From the NCBI GenBank assembly GCA_018266255.1, contig JAFEAT010000022.1, positions 1 to 64,000 of the forward strand: a stretch of DNA of 64,000 bases, in the 5' to 3' direction. This document shows, piece after piece, positions 59,892 through 64,000 of this stretch. How positions within the stretch are numbered: the first letter of the stretch is position 1; every line of letters begins with the position of its first letter. The DNA is from Cyanobacteria bacterium SZAS-4. Its GTDB lineage: Bacteria > Cyanobacteriota > Vampirovibrionia > Obscuribacterales > Obscuribacteraceae. A program made the position numbers and the translations under genes. The notes below the pieces were generated by a model. The model made no database searches. It saw only the letters and a program-made list of their open reading frames with translations, and was not told the origin of the DNA.

Positions 59892-62800
59892 GTCAGATGC
59901 ACGGAACCTCCCAGACGGCACAAAACCCATCGCGTCCAGAGACGACGTTGCAGTGGTGCTTGTCAGTCATTCCGAAGACTGACTATTCGGCATTCCCGTT
60001 GTACTGGATCCGCATCCCCGAGCGCTATAAAAATCAACAAGACGAGCTTTCAAATGCACTGCGCGAAGTTCTAATCGACCCGTTGCAAGAAGAGTTGTGG
60101 ATCGCTCAACCAGAAGAGAGAGCGACCTGGATCGAGCAATGGAGCAGACGAGGATACAGATGGTGGGCTGAAAAACAATTCCTGCCAGGCGTCACCGATA
60201 ACCTCGCGCATACAGTACAGGAAGCTCTGGAACTGAAAAATTTTCCAGGCATAACGGTATCTTCAGGAGCCGGTTTCATTTTTCGCGATCGCTTGATGAG
60301 CGCTGAAGATGCGGCAAACCTGCGCAAAACTTTGACGATGCACAAGATTTACAGCGACTCTGAGTCAGTTGAAAGAACCAGTCGCTACACGATCTATCAC
60401 CCACTGGCGGATCAGTTCAAGGTGCACGATCTCTCAGCAGATTGCACAGGCGAACTGCTCACGTATCCATCAATTCATCTGCCTGAACCACCGCAGACGG
60501 TGCCGGTCAACCTGGAACTCGATGATGCCGGGCTGGAAGCGTTGAGTAAGGATCGACTGCTAGCGTTGACATTGAACGAAATGCGCACGATTCGAAACTA
60601 CTTCCGCCAGAAACAAGTGCAGCAATTTAGAAGCAACCAGGGGCTGCCGACGAGCCCGACTGATGTCGAACTGGAAATTCTCGCTCAAACGTGGTCGGAA
60701 CACTGCAAACACAAAATCTTCAACGCGACGATTTCACACATAGATTTCAGCTCTGGCAGCAGGAATAAAGTGGTGGTCAAAAGTCTCTATAAGACTTACA
60801 TCCAGGGACCAACCAAAGAACTGATGGCGACTCGCAAAGATTTGTTGTCGGTCTTCAAAGACAACAGCGGCGTGGTCAAATGGAACGACGATTTTGCCGT
60901 CTGCTTTAAAGTAGAAACACACAACTCGCCTTCGGCGCTCGAGCCTTATGGTGGAGCGTTGACGGGTATCCTCGGTGTGAACAGAGACATTCTCGGCACC
61001 GGTCTTGGTGCCAAGCCGATTTTCAATACAGACGTTTTCTGCTTCGCTTTTCCTTCTGCAGATTTGCCTACACGTCCAAAACTTCTGCCCGCCAAAGCGA
61101 TTATGGATGGCGTCCGCAAAGGCGTTGAAGATGGCGGCAACAAGAGCGGCATTCCAACAGTGAACGGCGCCATATTTTTCCATCCCGGCTACCGTGCCAA
61201 ACCACTAGTATTCTGCGGCACAGGCGGGATTCTTCCTCTCGATGTGCACGGCAAGTGTGGATACGAGAAACACACTAAAGTTGGCGACACGATCGTCATG
61301 GTCGGTGGTCGCGTCGGCAAAGATGGCATTCACGGTGCCACCTTCTCATCAGAATCACTGCACGAAGGCTCGCCTATGTCGGCTGTTCAAATCGGCGATC
61401 CGTTCACACAGAAACGAGTTCTCGACTTTATCGTTGAAGCTCGCGACCAGGGATTGATCACTGGCATAACCGACAACGGTGCCGGCGGACTTTCATCATC
61501 TGTTGGTGAGATGGCACAAATAACGCACGGTGCCAGCATAGAACTCGATAAAATCCCAACGAAATATCCGGGACTGGCTGATTGGGAAGTTGTCGTATCC
61601 GAGTCGCAAGAGCGCATGACGCTGTCTACAACATCTATGGATAAGTTGCAGATTCTCGCCGAAAAGCATCACGTTGAAGCAACCGCTATCGGTACCTTCC
61701 ACAACAAAGGTTATTTCGAAGTCACTAGAGCAGGCAAAGTAGTGGCCTTGCTAGACCTGGATTTCTTGCATGACGGACTGCCACCACTTGAACTGGAAGC
61801 AGAGTGGAAACCTTCACAAATCACGATGACATCAGGTTCGGTGCCGGCAGATTTAAGCAAGTTCCTGCTTCGCTTGCTCGCGCATCCAAACATCTCCAGC
61901 CGAGAACACGTGATTCGGCAATATGACCACGAAGTTCAAGGCATGAGTGTAATCAAGCCATTGATGGGAGAACGTCAGCAAGCTCCCTGCGATGCGGCTG
62001 TGATCATTCCTATCTATGGCGACAATACGGGACTGGCTATTTCCAATGGACTCGCCCCCCGTCTCAGTCACCACGATGCGCACTTGATGGCAGTCTGCGC
62101 AGTAGACGAAGCGATTCGCAACATGGTCTGCGTTGGAGCAGACCCAGACACAGTCACTTTGCTGGATAACTTCTGCTGGCCAGACCCGGTGCATGGTCCG
62201 AAAAACAGTCAGGGCAAGGCTATGTTGGCACTGCTAGTGCGCGCTTGCCAGGGCTTAGCCGAAGCAGTTCTTGCATACAAAGCGCCTTTGATTTCTGGCA
62301 AAGACAGTATGAAGAACGACTTTGATGACGGTGTCGTCAGACTCTCGATTCCGCCAACACTGTTAATCTCGGGCATGGCTCGCGTTCCTGATGTGAGCAA
62401 ATGCGTGTCGATGGAATTCAAACAACCAGGCGACCTGATCTATCTAATCAAGGCTGGTAAACCAGGTTTAGCCGGCAGTCATTACGAAGAGATGCTCGGC
62501 TGGCAATCAGCATTGATACCTCAGTTGGATCTACTAAAAGCGGCACAGATTTACCGCCAGTTTTACAAGGCGATTGAAAAAGGACTGATCAACTCTGCGC
62601 ACGACCTCTCTGAAGGTGGGCTAGGCGTGGCAATCTCAGAGTGCATCATCGGAAGCGGCAAAGGGGCAAAAATCGACCTCACTCACGTCGTCGAACTGGA
62701 AAAGAAGAATGCCGACAGCTCACCATTTCCATTCAGCACAGACAAAGTGCTCAGCCGCATCGACACCATACTCTTCGCGGAAGGTCCTGCGCGGCTCCTG

Positions 62801-62983
62801 GTCAGCATTGACCCATCACAAAAAACGGAATGGGAATCGTTGTGGGCAGACTTCGAGTGCAACGAAATCGGAGTGGTATCAGACAAAAATCGATTAACGA
62901 TCTGGGAAGGCGAGACCACTGTTATCGACGTAGCCCTGATGGATCTGGAACGAGCCTGGCGAACGGCTTTACCTTTTGATTAG
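59888..62983 (+). CDS. purL: FGAM synthase PurL, long form with N-terminal extension
   Basis: Encodes 1031 residues. It converts FGAR to FGAM with ammonia supplied by PurQ. After an N-terminal region of about 200 residues, which probably contains a fused PurS-like domain, come the two PurM-like halves: TWSEHCKHKIF, KVETHNSPSALEPYGGALTG (His of the common HNHP is Ser), GNKSGIPTVNG, and SGKDSMKNDF. Its size is between the short PurL (about 740) and the long single-chain type (about 1300 with glutaminase). Here the glutaminase is the separate PurQ 12 bases downstream. Confidence 0.95.
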   Translation: MSQMHGTSQTAQNPSRPETTLQWCLSVIPKTDYSAFPLYWIRIPERYKNQQDELSNALREVLIDPLQEELWIAQPEERATWIEQWSRRGYRWWAEKQFLPGVTDNLAHTVQEALELKNFPGITVSSGAGFIFRDRLMSAEDAANLRKTLTMHKIYSDSESVERTSRYTIYHPLADQFKVHDLSADCTGELLTYPSIHLPEPPQTVPVNLELDDAGLEALSKDRLLALTLNEMRTIRNYFRQKQVQQFRSNQGLPTSPTDVELEILAQTWSEHCKHKIFNATISHIDFSSGSRNKVVVKSLYKTYIQGPTKELMATRKDLLSVFKDNSGVVKWNDDFAVCFKVETHNSPSALEPYGGALTGILGVNRDILGTGLGAKPIFNTDVFCFAFPSADLPTRPKLLPAKAIMDGVRKGVEDGGNKSGIPTVNGAIFFHPGYRAKPLVFCGTGGILPLDVHGKCGYEKHTKVGDTIVMVGGRVGKDGIHGATFSSESLHEGSPMSAVQIGDPFTQKRVLDFIVEARDQGLITGITDNGAGGLSSSVGEMAQITHGASIELDKIPTKYPGLADWEVVVSESQERMTLSTTSMDKLQILAEKHHVEATAIGTFHNKGYFEVTRAGKVVALLDLDFLHDGLPPLELEAEWKPSQITMTSGSVPADLSKFLLRLLAHPNISSREHVIRQYDHEVQGMSVIKPLMGERQQAPCDAAVIIPIYGDNTGLAISNGLAPRLSHHDAHLMAVCAVDEAIRNMVCVGADPDTVTLLDNFCWPDPVHGPKNSQGKAMLALLVRACQGLAEAVLAYKAPLISGKDSMKNDFDDGVVRLSIPPTLLISGMARVPDVSKCVSMEFKQPGDLIYLIKAGKPGLAGSHYEEMLGWQSALIPQLDLLKAAQIYRQFYKAIEKGLINSAHDLSEGGLGVAISECIIGSGKGAKIDLTHVVELEKKNADSSPFPFSTDKVLSRIDTILFAEGPARLLVSIDPSQKTEWESLWADFECNEIGVVSDKNRLTIWEGETTVIDVALMDLERAWRTALPFD

Positions 62984-62995
62984 CGAGGAGGACTG

Positions 62996-63787
62996 GTGCA
63001 CAAACCTGAGGCAATTGTTCTATGCGGCGACGGTATCAACTGTGATGCCGAAACTGGTTGGGCGCTAAATCTGGCGGGCTTCGAGCCAAAGCCCATGCAC
63101 GTATCAGACCTGCTCAACAACTCAGGAGTGCTAGAAGCTGCGCAGATGCTGGTTATTCCGGGCGGCTTCTCATACGGTGACGAAATCGCGAGCGGAAAAA
63201 TTTTGGCGATCAAGTTGAAAGAACGATTGCGCGACGCCCTCTACAACTACATTGAAAACGGCAAGTTGGTGCTCGGAATCTGCAATGGATTCCAGGTTCT
63301 GGTGCAGCTCGGGCTGCTTCCATTCTCTGGCGAGAACGATCCGCGCATCGTCAGTCTCGTGCGCAACACACAATTAAAGTTCATCAACAGATGGGTGCGT
63401 CTGCAAGTTTTTCCTGATGTGAACAGCAGATTTTTCACCTCGCTTAGAGAAATAGAGTTGCCAATCCGTCACGGCGAAGGGCGTCTAGCGCTCGAATTGC
63501 TTGAAGACGGCGCGAAAGAATCAACTGAACAGACCGTAAAACGTCTGGCACCACTCCGCTATACAGAAGAAGTGAACGGCAGCTTCGACAGAATCGCGGC
63601 GCTGACAAATCCTGCCGGCAACGTGCTTGGACTGATGCCTCATCCAGAAGCGTTTGTTCGCTGGACGCAAAATCCATCATGGACGCATCGGCAAGTTGCG
63701 ATAAAACGTTTCGAGCGAACCAATTCAATTGCCGAAATCCCGCATGGTTTAGCCATTTTTTCCAACGCGGCAGCATCGCTGAATTGA
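62996..63787 (+). CDS. purQ: FGAM synthase glutaminase subunit PurQ
   Basis: Encodes 263 residues from a GTG at 62996 with GAGGAG upstream. Class I glutamine amidotransferase: nucleophile Cys in GICNGFQ, VIPGGFSYGDE, and catalytic His-Glu in MPHPEAF. It releases ammonia from glutamine for PurL. It is about 30 residues longer than the common PurQ, with an extension at the C terminus. It follows purL by 12 bases. Confidence 0.96.
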   Translation: MHKPEAIVLCGDGINCDAETGWALNLAGFEPKPMHVSDLLNNSGVLEAAQMLVIPGGFSYGDEIASGKILAIKLKERLRDALYNYIENGKLVLGICNGFQVLVQLGLLPFSGENDPRIVSLVRNTQLKFINRWVRLQVFPDVNSRFFTSLREIELPIRHGEGRLALELLEDGAKESTEQTVKRLAPLRYTEEVNGSFDRIAALTNPAGNVLGLMPHPEAFVRWTQNPSWTHRQVAIKRFERTNSIAEIPHGLAIFSNAAASLN

Positions 63788-63801
63788 TTAGAGGAGAGCA
63801 G

Positions 63802-64000
63802 ATGGAAAACACATACGCAGCAGCTGGAGTAGATGTCTTGAAGGCAGAAGCCTTCGTCGGACGTTTGAAAAAGCTCTCTCGTCGACCAGGGCACGAAAAG
63901 CTCTGGGCTGGCGCTGGCGGCTATGCGTCGGTGGTGCCCATTTCTGACTCACAAGCAGTGGCACTGACCACCGACGGTGTCGGCACCAAGTTGCTTCTGG
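63802..64000 (+). CDS. purM: AIR synthetase PurM (5' part, cut by the window end)
   Basis: The first 66 codons are present. The ATG at 63802 has GAGGAGAG upstream and lies 14 bases after purQ. The visible part has MENTYAAAGVDVLKAEAFV and ALTTDGVGTKLLL, typical of PurM, which closes the imidazole ring. The rest lies outside the window. Confidence 0.93.
   Translation, partial: MENTYAAAGVDVLKAEAFVGRLKKLSRRPGHEKLWAGAGGYASVVPISDSQAVALTTDGVGTKLLL

Noticed and set aside
1..64000. tRNA genes, insertion sequences, prophage or integrase genes
   Set aside because: I looked for tRNA T-loop patterns, transposase motifs and terminal inverted repeats on both strands by eye and found none; a tRNA search program would settle the tRNA point.

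Overview
The window is about 64 kb of bacterial chromosome. It opens inside the 3' end of a 23S rRNA gene, continues through 5S rRNA, and ends inside purM. The proteins carry many Sec signal peptides and several lipoprotein signals. There are Hanks-type kinases, TPR/Sel1 proteins, a Roadblock-domain protein, ClpS/ClpA, and many large low-complexity proteins of unknown function. This mix, with mid GC content, suggests a non-photosynthetic relative of the Cyanobacteria (Melainabacteria/Vampirovibrionia, Obscuribacter-like). That placement is an impression from gene content, not a phylogenetic result.

Layout. 0-0.7 kb: rRNA operon end with three near-identical terminators. 0.8-3.4 kb: three tandem paralogues of a secreted ~210-aa protein of unknown family. 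4-6.7 kb: a repeat-rich protein, a possible structured RNA, and an SPFH protein. 6.7-9.1 kb: four paralogous 61-75-aa proteins around a lipoprotein gene and a 26-bp tandem array. 9.5-15.9 kb: a 952-aa unknown protein coupled to a small helical protein, a Roadblock protein, and an exported TPR protein. 16-22.8 kb: exported C26 amidotransferase-like hydrolase plus OmpR-type regulator, clpS-clpA, a PhyH-like oxygenase, and an exported GH130-like protein. 22.9-26.6 kb: a VIT-like membrane protein and an unknown. 26.9-32.1 kb: hen1-pnkp RNA repair operon, an Hsp70-like fragment, and a SprT-like metalloprotein. 32-34.7 kb: two overlapping exported proteins. 34.7-37.8 kb: argR-argG-argH on the minus strand, with tandem ARG-box-like sites. 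37.9-43.6 kb: exported thioredoxin-like protein, signal peptidase I, a secreted unknown, a RlaP-like nucleotidyltransferase, and a Pro-rich membrane protein. 43.8-54 kb: TPR protein, a histidine kinase paired with a receiver-HTH-Ser/Thr kinase fusion, membrane proteins, aldo/keto reductase, small exported proteins, a Ser/Thr kinase, an esterase lipoprotein, and a double retropepsin. 54.6-64 kb: a Sel1 protein and the purine operon purF-C-D-N-L-Q-M.

Functional themes are nucleotide and arginine synthesis, RNA repair, N-end-rule type proteolysis, and phospho-signalling that mixes His-Asp and Ser/Thr chemistry. The most unusual signals are four. (1) A 14-bp palindrome, consensus near CACCAYATWTGGTG, recurs in at least nine intergenic spots, several directly after stop codons. 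(2) The four-member small-protein family is not one I recognise. (3) A rod-like possible RNA ending in a U-tract lies just before the SPFH gene. (4) A receiver-LuxR-HTH-kinase fusion follows a histidine kinase whose own receiver lacks the phospho-acceptor Asp. All calls were made by eye, without database searches.
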